Positions 55,033 to 64,000 of a DNA stretch of 64,000 nucleotides are shown piece after piece. The stretch covers positions 46,875 through 110,874 of the forward strand of contig CAWDUC010000014.1 of the NCBI GenBank assembly GCA_963805405.1. The letters are read 5' to 3'. The stretch comes from JAEUMG01 sp963805405 (GTDB lineage Bacteria; Pseudomonadota; Alphaproteobacteria; Rhizobiales; Aestuariivirgaceae). Under the pieces are notes generated by a model, which saw only the letters and a program-made list of their open reading frames with translations, ran no database searches and had not been told where the DNA came from. The translations under genes and the position numbers were made by a program. Each line of letters opens with the position of its first letter. The first letter of the stretch is position 1.

Positions 55033-56983
55033 ATGTCCGTCCTCTTCCCGCATCTCTTTTCGCCGCTCAAAATCGGCGCTGTCACGCTGAAGAACCGCAT
55101 CGTCTCGACCGGCCACGATACCGTCCTGACCGAACACGGTCTCATCGGCGACCGGCTCATCGCCTATCACCGGGCGCGCGCCAAAGGCCAATGCGGGCTT
55201 ATCATTGTCCAGGTCGCCGGCATCCACGACTCCGCACGCTATTCCTCGCATGTCCTCATGTGCGACACCGACGCGGCGATTCCCGGCTATCGCCGCCTCG
55301 CCGAAACGCTTCACGCCGAAGGCACGACTGTCTTCGCCCAACTCTTCCATCCCGGCCGCGAGATCATGGAAGGACGCGACGGCACCATCCCTGTTGCTTG
55401 GTCGCCATCTTCCGTTTCCAACGAGCGCTTTCACATCAAACCCCGTGAATTGACTCGGAAAATGATCCGTGAACTGATTTCTGGTTACGCGGCCGCCGCG
55501 TATCGTTTGAAGCAGGCCGGAATCGATGGCTGCGAGATCGTTGCGAGCCACGGTTACCTGCCGGCGCAGTTCCTCAACCGGCTCGTCAACCAGCGCGTCG
55601 ACGAATATGGCGGGACGCTCAGCAACCGAATGAGGTTCCTCACCCAAATCATTGATGCGATTCGCAAATCCTGCGGCGACTTCGCCATCGGCCTGCGCTT
55701 TTCTGGGCAGGAGGAGATGGGCGAAGGCGCGGATGCCGGCGAGAGCCTCGAAATCTGCCGTGCGCTCACGGGCCTCGACTATCTCCATGTCGTCGCCGGT
55801 ACCTCGGCGACGCTCGCCGGCGCCGTGCACATCGTGCCGCCCATGGCAGTGCCGCACGCCTATCTCGCGCCCTTCGCCGCAGCGGTGAAGGCAGCGGTCA
55901 CGATCCCGGTCTTCGTCGCCGGCCGCATCAACCAGCCGCAGGAGGCCGAAGCCATTCTGGCGAAGGGCGAGGCCGATGCCTGCGGCATGACCCGCGCCAT
56001 GATCTGCGATCCGGAAATGCCGACCAAGGCGCAAACCGCGCGCACCGACGACATCCGCGCCTGCATCGCCTGCAACCAGGCCTGCATCGGCCATTTCCAC
56101 ATCGGCTACCCGATCTCCTGCATCCAGCATCCCGAGACCGGGCGCGAACTCGATTACGGCACGCTGCGACCGGCGCCGCATCCCAAGAAGATCATCGTCG
56201 CGGGCGGCGGGCCCGCCGGCATGAAGGCCGCCGCCGTCCTGGCCGAGCGCGGCCACGAGGTCACGCTCTGCGAAGGCCTCCGCGCGCCTGGGCGGCCAGG
56301 CGCTCGTCGCCCAGCTCGTGCCGGGCCGCGCCGAGTTCGGCGGCATCGTCACCAATCTCGCCCGCGAGATGGAACTGGCCGGCGTCACCGTTGAACGCAA
56401 CACAAGCGTCGACCTTGCTCTCGTCGAGCGGTTGAAGCCCGATGCCGTGGTGATCGCCACCGGCGCACTGCCGCATCGCCCGCAATTCGAAGGCAGCGAT
56501 GAGATCCACGACGTCGATGCCTGGTCGGTCTTCAAGGGCGAGGCCAATGTCGGCGCATCCGTCGTCATCGCCGATTGGCGTGCCGACTGGATCGGCATGG
56601 GTCTCGCCGAGAAGCTGGCGCGCGACGGCTGCCGCGTGCGCCTCTGCGTGAATGCGCTCCATGCCGGCGAGACGATCCCCTGGTACGTGCGCGACCAGTG
56701 GGCCGGCACGCTGCACAAGCTCGGCGTCGAAGTAATCCCTTATGCGCGCCTCTTCGGCGCCGACGCGAGCACCGTCTACATGCAGCACACGGCGAGCGGC
56801 GAGCCGATCGTCTTCGAAGGGGTCGACACGCTCGTCCTCGCCCAGGGCCATGACAGCGTCAGCAGCCTCGCCAACGAACTCGATGACTGGCCGGGCGAAG
56901 TCCACGTCATCGGCGACGCCGCCTCGCCGCGCACCGCCGAGGAAGCGGTCCTCGAAGGGCTGCGCGCCGGCTACGAAATCTGA
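55033..56983 (+). CDS. NADH:flavin oxidoreductase, 2,4-dienoyl-CoA reductase / trimethylamine dehydrogenase-like (one frameshift)
   Basis: About 650 residues across two frames. The N-terminal old-yellow-enzyme barrel binds FMN (LFSPLKIGAVTLKNRIVST; GCEIVASHGYLPAQFLNRLVN). The 4Fe-4S motif ACIACNQACIGHFHIGYPISC follows at about residue 350. The C-terminal half is a two-dinucleotide-binding domain starting IIVAGGGPAGMKAAAVLAER, continuing after the shift with LGGQALVAQLVPGRAEFGG. The frameshift, a single extra base, is at about 56275-56290. The architecture matches FadH and trimethylamine, dimethylamine or histamine dehydrogenases. With a class III aminotransferase and cupin upstream, an amine substrate is plausible. 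The whole is likely intact in the cell. Confidence 0.85.
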
Positions 56984-57024
56984 GGCTGGGCCGGAGAACC
57001 CCGCACGCTAGCGAACCCGCCTCC

Positions 57025-58587
57025 TCAATTCTCCGTCCGCGAAAGCTCCTGGATCTGCTTTGCCGCATTATCCAGATTGAACGAGCCGGGCGATTGACTG
57101 GGCGGGAATTGCTGCAGGGTCGCGAGGAATTTGAGCGCCACCGCCTGCGCCGCGAAGATGATGAACGGGCGGTCGAGCGCCCAGTCCTCATAGATATTGG
57201 CGTTGTGCTGTGCCCGCTCGTAAGGGTCGCGCCGAAGGTTGAAGACCAGGGGAACGCGCAGCGGCGTGAAGGGCTCGCGCCACACTCCGAAGCCCTGTCC
57301 GCGGTTCTCCTTGTAAACGACCTTCCAGTCTTTCCAGCGCACCGCGACGATATCGCCGTCGTCATTCACATAGACGAACCATTCGCGCGGCGATTTGTCG
57401 GTCTTGCCGGCGAGGTAGTCCGTCACGTTGAATCCGTCGATCATGTTCTTGTAGGTCTTGCCCATGATCTCGGTGCCGGCCATCAGCTTTTCTTTGATGT
57501 CGGGCGCCCCGGCAATCGCTGCGAAAGTCGGCAGCCAGTCCTGGTGCGAGACGATGCCATTGACGGTGACGCCGGCCGGGAAATGACCGGGCCAGCGTAC
57601 GAAGGCCGGGACCCGGTATGCGCCCTCCCAATTCGAGTTCTTCTCGCTCCTGAAAGGCGTGTTGCCCGCGTCCGGCCAGGTGTTGAAATGCGGGCCGTTG
57701 TCTGTCGAGTAGAGCACCAGCGTGTCGTTGGCGATGCCAAGCTCATCAAGAGCCTTGAGCAGCTCGCCGACTTGGATGTCGTGCTCGATCATACCGTCGG
57801 TATATTCGTCATTGCCCTTGTGGCGGTGCTCGGGGCGGACATGCGTGCGGAAGTGCATGCGTGTCCCGTTCCACCACACGAAAAACGGCTTCTTCTCCGC
57901 CTGCGCCCGTTTGATGAAATCGATGGCGGCGGCAACGGTCTCGTCATCCACCGTTTCCATGCGCTTCTTGGTGAGCGGGCCCGTGTCTTCGATCTTCTGC
58001 GTGCCGTCCGGATTGGCGAAGGTGTGCAATACGCCGCGCGGCCCGAACATTTTCTTGAATTCCGGATCGTCGGGATAATCCTCGTTCTCTGGTTCTTCCT
58101 CGGCATTGAGGTGATAGAGATTGCCGAAAAATTCGTCGAACCCATGCATGGTGGGCAGATGCTCGTCGCGGTCGCCCTGGTGGTTCTTGCCGAACTGGCC
58201 CGTCACATAGCCCTGCGACTTGAGGACAGTCGCCATCGTGATGTCGGTCTTCTGCCAGCCCTCCGAGGCGCCGGGAACGCCGACCTTCGTCATCCCGGTG
58301 CGTAGCGGGTTGTTGCCGCCGATGAAGGCCGCCCGACCCGCCGTGCAGCTCTGCTGGCCGTAATAGTCGGTGAACGCCACGCCCTCTTGCGCGATGCGGT
58401 CGATATTGGGCGTGCGATACCCCATGAGCCCGCGATTATTGTAGCTGATGTTGGTGAGGCCGATATCGTCGCCCCAGATTACTAGGATATTGGGCTTTTC
58501 TTCTGCGGCTCTGCTCGGCGCTGAAAGGCAACTGAGGCACACTGCCAACAAAGCTATCAGGACGCAGTGGAACTTTCGCACGATCAT
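57025..58587 (-). CDS. Arylsulfatase, formylglycine-dependent sulfatase family
   Basis: A 520-residue secreted sulfatase. A signal peptide (LIALLAVCLSCLSAPSRA, cleavage near RAAEE) directs export. The metal site is in NILVIWGDDIG, and the active-site C-T-A-G-R in QQSCTAGRAAFIGG matches the C-X-A-X-R motif in which Cys is oxidised to formylglycine. Metal/substrate residues follow in LYSTDNGPHF. It hydrolyses sulfate esters in the periplasm. No formylglycine-generating enzyme is adjacent, so the maturase must be elsewhere. The gene appears monocistronic. The substrate cannot be read from sequence, though sulfated compounds also figure in the sulfotransferase operon at 27-31 kb. Confidence 0.93.
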   Translation of the reverse strand: MIVRKFHCVLIALLAVCLSCLSAPSRAAEEKPNILVIWGDDIGLTNISYNNRGLMGYRTPNIDRIAQEGVAFTDYYGQQSCTAGRAAFIGGNNPLRTGMTKVGVPGASEGWQKTDITMATVLKSQGYVTGQFGKNHQGDRDEHLPTMHGFDEFFGNLYHLNAEEEPENEDYPDDPEFKKMFGPRGVLHTFANPDGTQKIEDTGPLTKKRMETVDDETVAAAIDFIKRAQAEKKPFFVWWNGTRMHFRTHVRPEHRHKGNDEYTDGMIEHDIQVGELLKALDELGIANDTLVLYSTDNGPHFNTWPDAGNTPFRSEKNSNWEGAYRVPAFVRWPGHFPAGVTVNGIVSHQDWLPTFAAIAGAPDIKEKLMAGTEIMGKTYKNMIDGFNVTDYLAGKTDKSPREWFVYVNDDGDIVAVRWKDWKVVYKENRGQGFGVWREPFTPLRVPLVFNLRRDPYERAQHNANIYEDWALDRPFIIFAAQAVALKFLATLQQFPPSQSPGSFNLDNAAKQIQELSRTEN

Positions 58588-58739
58588 AGACTCCCCCGTA
58601 TCGATACTACATTGCTCAACTTAACCTAGAACACCGTTCCGTCGCACGCGACATGATCGCCACTCATGTGAACAAAATAGCAACTCTTCAGTCACATGTC
58701 AAGCATAAAATTCCTGTTATGGAATTAGTGGGGTGGAAT

Positions 58740-59119
58740 GTCAGCCGGCCTATAAGCCGGGTTCTGTCCTCGCGGATCGCTCCGCGATGGATGGCCATTC
58801 ATCTGGAACGCATGTTGCCATGCGCTTCGCGCGACCAACCCGGATAGCGGCGCGGAAAACGCCTGGGCTTGCGCCCGTGCCATCCCTATTCGGTCTTGCT
58901 CCCGGTGGGGTTTACCAACGCCGCGTCCGTTGCCGTGCGCGCGGTGCGCTCTTACCGCACCGTTTCACCCTTGCCACCTCAAGAGATGGCGGTCTGTTCT
59001 CTGTTGCACTGTCCCTGGGGTTGCCCCCGCCGGGCGTTACCCGGCACCGTCTTTCCATGGAGCCCGGACTTTCCTCCCGAGGGTTTTGACACCCCCCGGC
59101 GGCCATCCAGCCGGCTGAC
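58740..59119 (-). ncRNA. rnpB: RNase P RNA, bacterial class A
   Basis: The minus strand encodes the catalytic RNA of RNase P. The P1 helix pairs GTCAGCCGG at the 5' end (59119-59111) with CCGGCTGAC at the 3' end (58748-58740). The universally conserved region GAGGAAAGTCCGGGCTCC is at about 59055-59080 on the minus strand, and the 3' CR region AGAACCCGGCTTATAGG precedes the final P1 strand. About 380 nucleotides is the normal length in alphaproteobacteria. Ends may be off by a few bases. The region is read as several spurious open frames on the plus strand, which I reject. Confidence 0.95.
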
Positions 59120-59150
59120 GCTTGTGACCTAGGCGCGAGCCCCTGCCCCG

Positions 59151-60815
59151 TCAAGCCGTGTAGACCACCTTGCCGTCGGTAATGGTAACGATCGGCGTAA
59201 GCTCATGCAGACCTTCGGGATCGGTCTTCTCCATGTCGCCCGACAGCACCGTCACGTCTGCAAGCATGCCATGCTTCAGCTTTCCTTTCCGATCCTCTTT
59301 GAACTCCGTGAATGCGCCGTCGCGCGTATAGCCGGAGATCGCCTGCTCCAGTGTCTGCTTTTGGTCAGGAAGATCGTCGGCCCACTTCTTGCGCGTGATC
59401 GCCGATTGGATCGAGCGGATCGGATTGATGTCGGAAACCGGCCAGTCGGTCGCAAAGGCCAAATGCGCGCCTTGATCGCGCAAAGTGTTCCAGGCGTAGG
59501 AGTACTCCCAGCGATCGCGGCCGATACGCGACACGGTGGGTTCCAGCGGCAGACCTTGCGATCCCGGCGGATGCGGCGGCTGCATCGAGGCGATGACGCC
59601 AAGTTCGCGGAACCGCGGAATGTCGTCGGGATGGACGACTTCGATGTGCTCGATACGATGGCGTGAGTCGCGCGGCCCGTTCGCCTTGCGCGCTGCTTCG
59701 TAGCCGTCGAGCACGATCCTGACCGCGCCGTCGCCGATCGCATGCACGGCGATCTGAAGGCCGCGCTTGTCGATTGCGGTCGCAACTTTCGCGAATTGCT
59801 TCGCCGTGAAAAGCGGCTCGCCGACCCAGCCCTTGCGGTCGGCATAATCCTCGACCATCACCGCCGTCCAGCTATCGAGCACGCCGTCGACGAAGAGCTT
59901 CACGAATCCGCAAGCCAGGCTATCGCTGTGATAGCGTGCCGACATCTCGCTCGCTTTCTCGAGTGCCGGGATCTCCATGAAATTCTTGAAGTGAAAGGGG
60001 ATGCGCGCTCGCGCCGTCAATTCGCCGCGCGCTTCCAAGGCTTCGAGCAATTGCAACTGATAGAGATTGCCGTCCATGTTGTGGAAACTGGTGAGTCCGT
60101 TCTTTGCGAGATGCGCCAGCCCGCGCTTGATCACCGTCAGGTCATGTTCGAACTCTTCCGGCGTTGGCGCGGGATCGGGCTCGCCACCCGTCGAGAGTCC
60201 AAGCCGCTCGCGGCCGCCGCCGCCGCCGATTTCCCGCACCGGGAAGATCGCTTCGCCCTCTCGCAATTCGCCTTCGGCCAATCCGTCTGCGCCCATGACG
60301 ATTTCGTTGCCCGGGCCGAGTTGCTTGCCTTTGAGAACGCCCGCCATCTCCAACGCGATCGTATTCGCCCAGGCGGTGTGGTGGTCGGGCGAGAACATCA
60401 TGAAGGGTCGGTCGGGAACGATCCGATCAAGATGCTGCCGCGTGACGCGCTCTTTGTCGGAGAGGATCGTGTAGTCGGCCTGCTGGCCAATCAGCAATCG
60501 CTCCCCCGGTCGCGAATCTGCATAGGCGCGCACCGCCTGCTGCAAGGCCTCGAACCCATGCACGCCGGTCAATTGCAGATTGTCGATCTCGGTCGCGCCG
60601 GGAAACAGATGCATATGCGCTTCGATAAGCCCCGGCAAAACCGTGCCGCCTTGCGCATCGATGATGCGGGTTGAACCCTTCTTGTGGGTCAGCGCGGACT
60701 GCGTATCGCCTATGAAGAGAATCTTATTACCGGCGATCGCCACGGCTTCCGCGTGCGGCAGCGCCTCGTCCATCGTGATGACTCGGCCGTTGGTTATGAT
60801 GATGTCAGCACTCAT
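59151..60815 (-). CDS. Amidohydrolase (YtcJ-like amidohydrolase_3 family)
   Basis: A 554-residue metal-dependent hydrolase. The first metal-binding motif is GLIEAHMHLFPG near residue 65. A further His motif is IAVHAIGDGAVRIVLDGY, then RHRIEHIEVVHPDDIPRF and ATDWPVSDINPIRSIQSA. The beta-sandwich start ADIIITNGRVITMDEALPHA frames the barrel. Characterised relatives include N-substituted formamide deformylase and other exoenzymes acting on amide or ester substrates; the substrate here is unknown. It begins 69 bases from the divergent secreted-protein gene and ends 32 bases from rnpB. Intact, cytoplasmic, with no signal peptide. Confidence 0.9.
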   Translation of the reverse strand: MSADIIITNGRVITMDEALPHAEAVAIAGNKILFIGDTQSALTHKKGSTRIIDAQGGTVLPGLIEAHMHLFPGATEIDNLQLTGVHGFEALQQAVRAYADSRPGERLLIGQQADYTILSDKERVTRQHLDRIVPDRPFMMFSPDHHTAWANTIALEMAGVLKGKQLGPGNEIVMGADGLAEGELREGEAIFPVREIGGGGGRERLGLSTGGEPDPAPTPEEFEHDLTVIKRGLAHLAKNGLTSFHNMDGNLYQLQLLEALEARGELTARARIPFHFKNFMEIPALEKASEMSARYHSDSLACGFVKLFVDGVLDSWTAVMVEDYADRKGWVGEPLFTAKQFAKVATAIDKRGLQIAVHAIGDGAVRIVLDGYEAARKANGPRDSRHRIEHIEVVHPDDIPRFRELGVIASMQPPHPPGSQGLPLEPTVSRIGRDRWEYSYAWNTLRDQGAHLAFATDWPVSDINPIRSIQSAITRKKWADDLPDQKQTLEQAISGYTRDGAFTEFKEDRKGKLKHGMLADVTVLSGDMEKTDPEGLHELTPIVTITDGKVVYTA

Positions 60816-60889
60816 GCCTTTGTGCTTTCCCTTGTCTCAAGCTACGTCTATCTGAAAGGCCGCCGGTGAGGCGTTTTTGGAGGGGTTTG

Positions 60890-61351
60890 ATGGTCGGGCG
60901 AGTGCCGCTCCTTTGCGTGGCGTTGATTATGTCCGCCACAGCGGCGCTTGCGCAAGAGCGTGAATGGAGCTGGGGAACCAGCGAGACCGAGGCGTATCTC
61001 GTTTTCGGGGTACCCGAGTCGGAGGACGTCGGCATCAGCTTTTGGTGCACGCAAGGAGCCGGAGAGGTCCGTGTCTTTGTTGCGGACGCCAACGTGAAAC
61101 TTGCCGCTGATATCGATACCTCCATCGAATTCTCCGCAAACGACAAGAAATTCTCGGTCAAGGCCCGCACCATGACGAATGAGCTTGACGCAACGACGAG
61201 TGCCGAAGGTGTCATCCCCGCCGGCGATCCCGTGCTTCCTGCCCTGCAGACGACCGATCGCTTCGCCGTGTCGGTGGCCGGCGAAAGCCAAACCTTTCCG
61301 AGCGCCGGCGAGGACTTCGCCAATCTCATTGAGGCCTGCCGCAAGCCCTAA
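60890..61351 (+). CDS. Small secreted protein of unknown function
   Basis: A 153-residue protein with a clear signal peptide (VPLLCVALIMSATAALAQ). The mature part (EREWSWGTSETEAYLVFGVPESEDVGISFWCTQG) looks beta-rich and resembles small periplasmic proteins found in Hyphomicrobiales. Two cysteines (one in FWCTQG, one in IEACRKP near the end) could form a disulfide. ATG 60890 has GGAGGGG five bases upstream. It converges on the amidase gene. No function can be given. Confidence 0.75.
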   Translation: MVGRVPLLCVALIMSATAALAQEREWSWGTSETEAYLVFGVPESEDVGISFWCTQGAGEVRVFVADANVKLAADIDTSIEFSANDKKFSVKARTMTNELDATTSAEGVIPAGDPVLPALQTTDRFAVSVAGESQTFPSAGEDFANLIEACRKP

Positions 61352-61355
61352 CGGC

Positions 61356-62096
61356 TTATAGTTTTGCGACAAGCCGCCGGAGCGTCTCGATCGTCGATCG
61401 ATCGGCGATCCCGTCGACGCGCGCCTGGCGAAAGTGCAATTGAAACGCCGAGACGACGGTCTTCGTGCGCGCGTCGTAAATTCCGGTCACCGGCAATCCA
61501 TAGCCATAGCCGGCCAGGGTACTTTGCAGGCTCTCGACGTCACGGGCGCTCGCGCCTTCCTCGAGCCCTGCCTCATCCTCGATCGGCGATGGCGACACCC
61601 AATGGCCAATGCCTTCTTCATGCAGCAGGCGCCAATCGAAGAGTTCGCCAGGATCGATCTTACGGCCGGGCGCGACATCGGAATGCGCAAGCACGCGTTC
61701 CGGCCGGATGGCATTGCGCGCGATTATGTCCTTCGACAGCGCAATGACCGCGCGCATCTGCTCGGGTGGAAAGGCTCTATAGCCATACCGTGCTCCGGGA
61801 TTTTGGATTTCGATCCCGATCGAATGTGAATTGATATCCGACACTCCAAGCCACGACGAAGCGCCCGCATGCCAGGCCCGCATAGTCTCATCGACCATCT
61901 GGACGATCTCGCCCGTCTCATCGACGAGATAGTGGCAGGAGACTTTCGATTGCGGATTGCACAACCAGTCGCACGCCTTCTGCGCACTTTCCATCTCGGT
62001 GTAATGCATCAAAAGAATATCGGGCTTCTCCACGCCTTTGCGCGGTTCGATATTCTGTGACGGCATGAAGATGTGCGGCAGGGTTGTGCGGATCAC
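61356..62096 (-). CDS. N-acetylmuramoyl-L-alanine amidase, AmpD-like with peptidoglycan-binding domain
   Basis: A 246-residue zinc amidase. Zinc ligands are in ILLMHYTEMES (first His), HAGASSWLG (His about 77) and VLAHSDVAPGRKIDPG (final His and catalytic Lys). A C-terminal peptidoglycan_binding_1 domain (VESLQSTLAGYGYGLPVTGIYD, FQLHFRQARVDGI) extends it beyond cytoplasmic AmpD of E. coli. No signal peptide is seen, so it probably recycles anhydromuropeptides in the cytoplasm, or cell-wall fragments after unconventional export. It overlaps the upstream DnaJ-like gene by four bases. AmpD activity can affect beta-lactamase induction. Confidence 0.9.
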   Translation of the reverse strand: MIRTTLPHIFMPSQNIEPRKGVEKPDILLMHYTEMESAQKACDWLCNPQSKVSCHYLVDETGEIVQMVDETMRAWHAGASSWLGVSDINSHSIGIEIQNPGARYGYRAFPPEQMRAVIALSKDIIARNAIRPERVLAHSDVAPGRKIDPGELFDWRLLHEEGIGHWVSPSPIEDEAGLEEGASARDVESLQSTLAGYGYGLPVTGIYDARTKTVVSAFQLHFRQARVDGIADRSTIETLRRLVAKL

Positions 62097-62782
62097 AATC
62101 CTCGGCCCTTGGCGACCGTCTCATAGGCGGCATTGATCCGCGCCAGGCGTTCGGTTGCAATGCGTACCATTTCCGCAGGCATACCCGCCGCAATGTGGCG
62201 ATCGGGATGACCTGCGCGCACCAGCCTTCTATAATGGCGGCGCAATTCCTCATCGCTCACATGCGGTTCGATGCCGAGCACGACATAAGGGTCCTCCGTG
62301 CCCGGGGGAACATGCCTCGCCTTGATACGATCGAAATCACGCGGGCTGAAATGAAAGAGCCGCGCTACCTCGGCGAGATAGTTGAGCTCCTTGTCGTCAA
62401 CCACGCCGTCAGCGGTCGCGATGTGGAACAGACCGTCGAGAATATCTTCGAGCATGCGCGGCCGCTGCGCGAAGAGCCGCTGCATCTGCCGGGCATAAAA
62501 TTCGAAGCCTGCGACATCTTGCTTGGCGAGATTGAATACCCGCGCCACGTGCTTGAGGTCGGAAGGCGCGATCTTGAATACTTCCCTGAAGGCCGTGATC
62601 TCGGGCGGCGTGACAATGCCATCCGCCTTGGCCATCTTTGCGCCAAGTGCAATCATGCCAATCGTGAAGGCGGCCGTGCGCTCGGGCTCCCGGGCGCGCT
62701 GGCTCGACAGCGAGGCCAAGAAGCCGGCAACCGAATCGCCAAGCGCTTCGATGGCTTCGACTATGTTCGACCAGATGGACAT
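62093..62782 (-). CDS. DnaJ-like protein with TerB domain (DjlA-like)
   Basis: A 229-residue protein. The first part is a TerB-like helical domain (FTIGMIALGAKMAKADGIVT; DDKELNYLAEVARLFHFS). The C-terminal 65 residues form a J domain (EDPYVVLGIEPHVSDEELRRHYRRL) with the diagnostic HPD in VRAGHPDRHIA that stimulates DnaK ATPase. This combination is that of DjlA, although the usual N-terminal transmembrane helix is not obvious here. ATG 62782 or 62794 may be the start. It is coupled to the amidase gene by a four-base overlap. Confidence 0.87.
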   Translation of the reverse strand: MSIWSNIVEAIEALGDSVAGFLASLSSQRAREPERTAAFTIGMIALGAKMAKADGIVTPPEITAFREVFKIAPSDLKHVARVFNLAKQDVAGFEFYARQMQRLFAQRPRMLEDILDGLFHIATADGVVDDKELNYLAEVARLFHFSPRDFDRIKARHVPPGTEDPYVVLGIEPHVSDEELRRHYRRLVRAGHPDRHIAAGMPAEMVRIATERLARINAAYETVAKGRGL

Positions 62783-62821
62783 GCGTTTAAGCATAATGGA
62801 TTCGCAATTGACGCCTCAGCT

Positions 62822-63803
62822 TTAATCGAAACCGGCCAAGCTGCGCGGTTTGTACGGAGCATCGAGCGCGGAAATCGTTTCCGGATCGAGGCTGATGTCG
62901 AGCGCGCCCAAGGCCTCGTCGAGCTGATGCAGCTTTGTCGCACCGATGATCGGTGCGGTGACGCCAGGCTTGGCGAGAAGCCATGCGAGCGCCGTCTGCG
63001 CCATGGAATGGCCGATCTTGCTTAGCCGCCGATTGCAGCGCATTGATGATATCCGCGTCATGCGCCGCGCCATAAAGCGTCGGCGTATAGCGATCCGTTG
63101 ACGAGCGCGTTGTCTTCTGGGCTTCGACCGGCCGCGTCAGCACGCCGCGCCCCAGAGGACTCCACGGGATGATGCCGATCCCTTCCGAGAGGCACAGCGG
63201 GACCATCTCCCGCTCTTCCTCGCGGTAGAGCATATTGTAGTGGTTCTGCATCGAGACGAAGCGCGACACGCCAAGCGCCTGCTGGATGGCGAGCAGTTTC
63301 ATGAACTGCCACGCCGCCATCGATGACGCGCCGAGATAGAGAACTTTGCCGGCCGCAACCGCTCGGTCGAGTGCCTCGCAGATTTCATCCATCGGAGTGT
63401 CGTGATCGAGGCGATGGATCTGATAGAGGTCGACATAATCGGTGTTGAGCCGCTTGAGCGAGGCATCGATGCCTTCGGCAATATGCTTGCGCGACAACCC
63501 CTTAGCATTGGGGGTCGGTCCCATCTCGAGACCGACCTTGGTGGCAAGCACGATGTCTGTGCGCCGCACGAATTCGTTGAGAAGCCGTCCCGTCACCTCT
63601 TCCGACTGGCCCGTACTGTAGTAATCGGCTGTATCGAAAAAGGTGATTCCGCTCTCAACGGCTTTCCGGAAGAAGGGCCGCGCCGCATCCTCTTCCAGTA
63701 TCCACGGGCGCCAGCCGGTCGAACCATAGCTCATGCAGCCGAGGCACAGCCGGCTGACCTTCAAACCCGTATCGCCCAATCGAACATACTTCACGCGCGG
63801 CAC
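62822..63803 (-). CDS. Aldo/keto reductase (one frameshift)
   Basis: About 327 residues across two frames. The NADPH-dependent oxidoreductase barrel starts KYVRLGDTGLKVSRLCLGCM. The catalytic tetrad is recognisable as Asp in FFDTADYYS, Tyr in the same segment, Lys in IVLATKVGLEM and His in IHRLDHDTPMDE. After the frameshift at about 63020-63030, the C-terminal frame supplies MAQTALAWLLAKPGVTAPIIGATK and the tail ending LAGFD. It resembles the YajO/Tas-type aldo/keto reductases that act on aldehydes. The gene is followed closely by the DnaJ-like gene. The frameshift is probably a base error. Confidence 0.85.
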
Positions 63804-63839
63804 TCCTCTTTCATGGGTGATTATAGGCCAGAGCGCGCC

Positions 63840-64000
63840 CTAGTCGAAGTCGCGTCGTTGCAGGATGGCAATGACTTTTCCGTCAGCCGCCTTGAGCTTG
63901 AGCACAAGATGGGTCGCTTCATAGCCGCGCACCTTGTCCAGCATCTGGAACCAGGATTGCTCCTGCTCCATGCGGTCCGGCGCACAAGCCATCTTGGTTG
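63840..64000 (-). CDS. C-terminal end of a META-domain-like protein (start outside window)
   Basis: Only the last 53 codons are visible. The reading frame contains TKMACAPDRMEQEQSWFQML, a pattern that matches the Cys/Met-Glu-Gln-Glu core of the META domain (HslJ-type), followed by LKLKAADGKVIAILQRRDFD and a TAG stop at 63842-63840. META-domain proteins are mostly small secreted or lipid-anchored proteins of unclear function. Most of the gene lies beyond the right edge, so the call is tentative. Confidence 0.45.
   Translation of the reverse strand, partial: TKMACAPDRMEQEQSWFQMLDKVRGYEATHLVLKLKAADGKVIAILQRRDFD

Noticed and set aside
54997..56718. 573-residue minus-strand open frame
   Set aside because: Antisense to the FMN/iron-sulfur oxidoreductase, which has clear motifs across its length.
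57094..58305. 403-residue plus-strand open frame
   Set aside because: Antisense to the arylsulfatase, whose active-site motif and signal peptide are clear.
58733..59154. Several open frames of 60-118 residues on both strands
   Set aside because: They overlap the RNase P RNA gene, whose conserved core and P1 pairing are unmistakable.

Overview
The window is chromosomal DNA of an alphaproteobacterium, most likely of the order Hyphomicrobiales (Rhizobiales). The support is the CtrA, ChpT and SciP cell-cycle regulators, an EipA (DUF1134) envelope protein, an alphaproteobacterial-type FliJ, a Rhodobacter-type phospholipid methyltransferase and a class A RNase P RNA, in moderately high-GC DNA. The sequence carries many one-base frameshifts. 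Some lie in genes that should be indispensable (murC, mnmA), and at two sites (mnmA and the LpxO-like gene) the extra base extends a homopolymer. Much of the apparent gene breakage is therefore probably base-calling or assembly error.

Region by region. 0-3.6 kb: an amine-catabolism pair (FAD oxidoreductase, class III aminotransferase), an LpxO-like hydroxylase and acetolactate decarboxylase. 3.7-13.3 kb: a tripartite efflux operon (outer-membrane lipoprotein, membrane-fusion lipoprotein, two tandem HAE-1-type RND pumps) preceded by CtrA-like boxes; both pump genes are riddled with indels. 13.3-16.6 kb: small genes (helix-turn-helix protein, lone receiver domain, Flp pilin, cold-shock protein) and a Tat-exported beta-carbonic anhydrase.

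16.7-24.3 kb: a compact island holding the arsenite-oxidation genes aioX-aioS-aioR-aioB-aioA. It is bounded by a 29-bp direct repeat that equals the 3' end of an intact tRNA-Met gene at its right edge, and the decayed C-terminal end of a tyrosine integrase lies beside that tRNA. AioX, AioS and AioR would sense arsenite and switch on the periplasmic Rieske/molybdopterin oxidase AioBA. The catalytic genes are intact; all three regulatory genes contain frameshifts.

24.3-36.9 kb: two methyltransferases, mnmA, sciP, an operon of sulfotransferase / class IV aminotransferase / sulfotransferase, then fliJ, ctrA, chpT, a cysQ-type phosphatase, eipA and a membrane-anchored coiled-coil protein. 36.9-53.2 kb: a nearly complete division and cell-wall (dcw) operon on the minus strand, rsmH-ftsL-ftsI-murE-murF-mraY-murD-ftsW-murG-murC-murB-ddl-ftsQ-ftsA, with neither mraZ at its head nor ftsZ at its tail. 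53.2-64 kb: a cupin/aminotransferase/flavin oxidoreductase group, an arylsulfatase, the RNase P RNA gene, an amidohydrolase, a small secreted protein, an AmpD-type amidase, a DnaJ-like protein, an aldo/keto reductase and the end of a META-domain-like gene.
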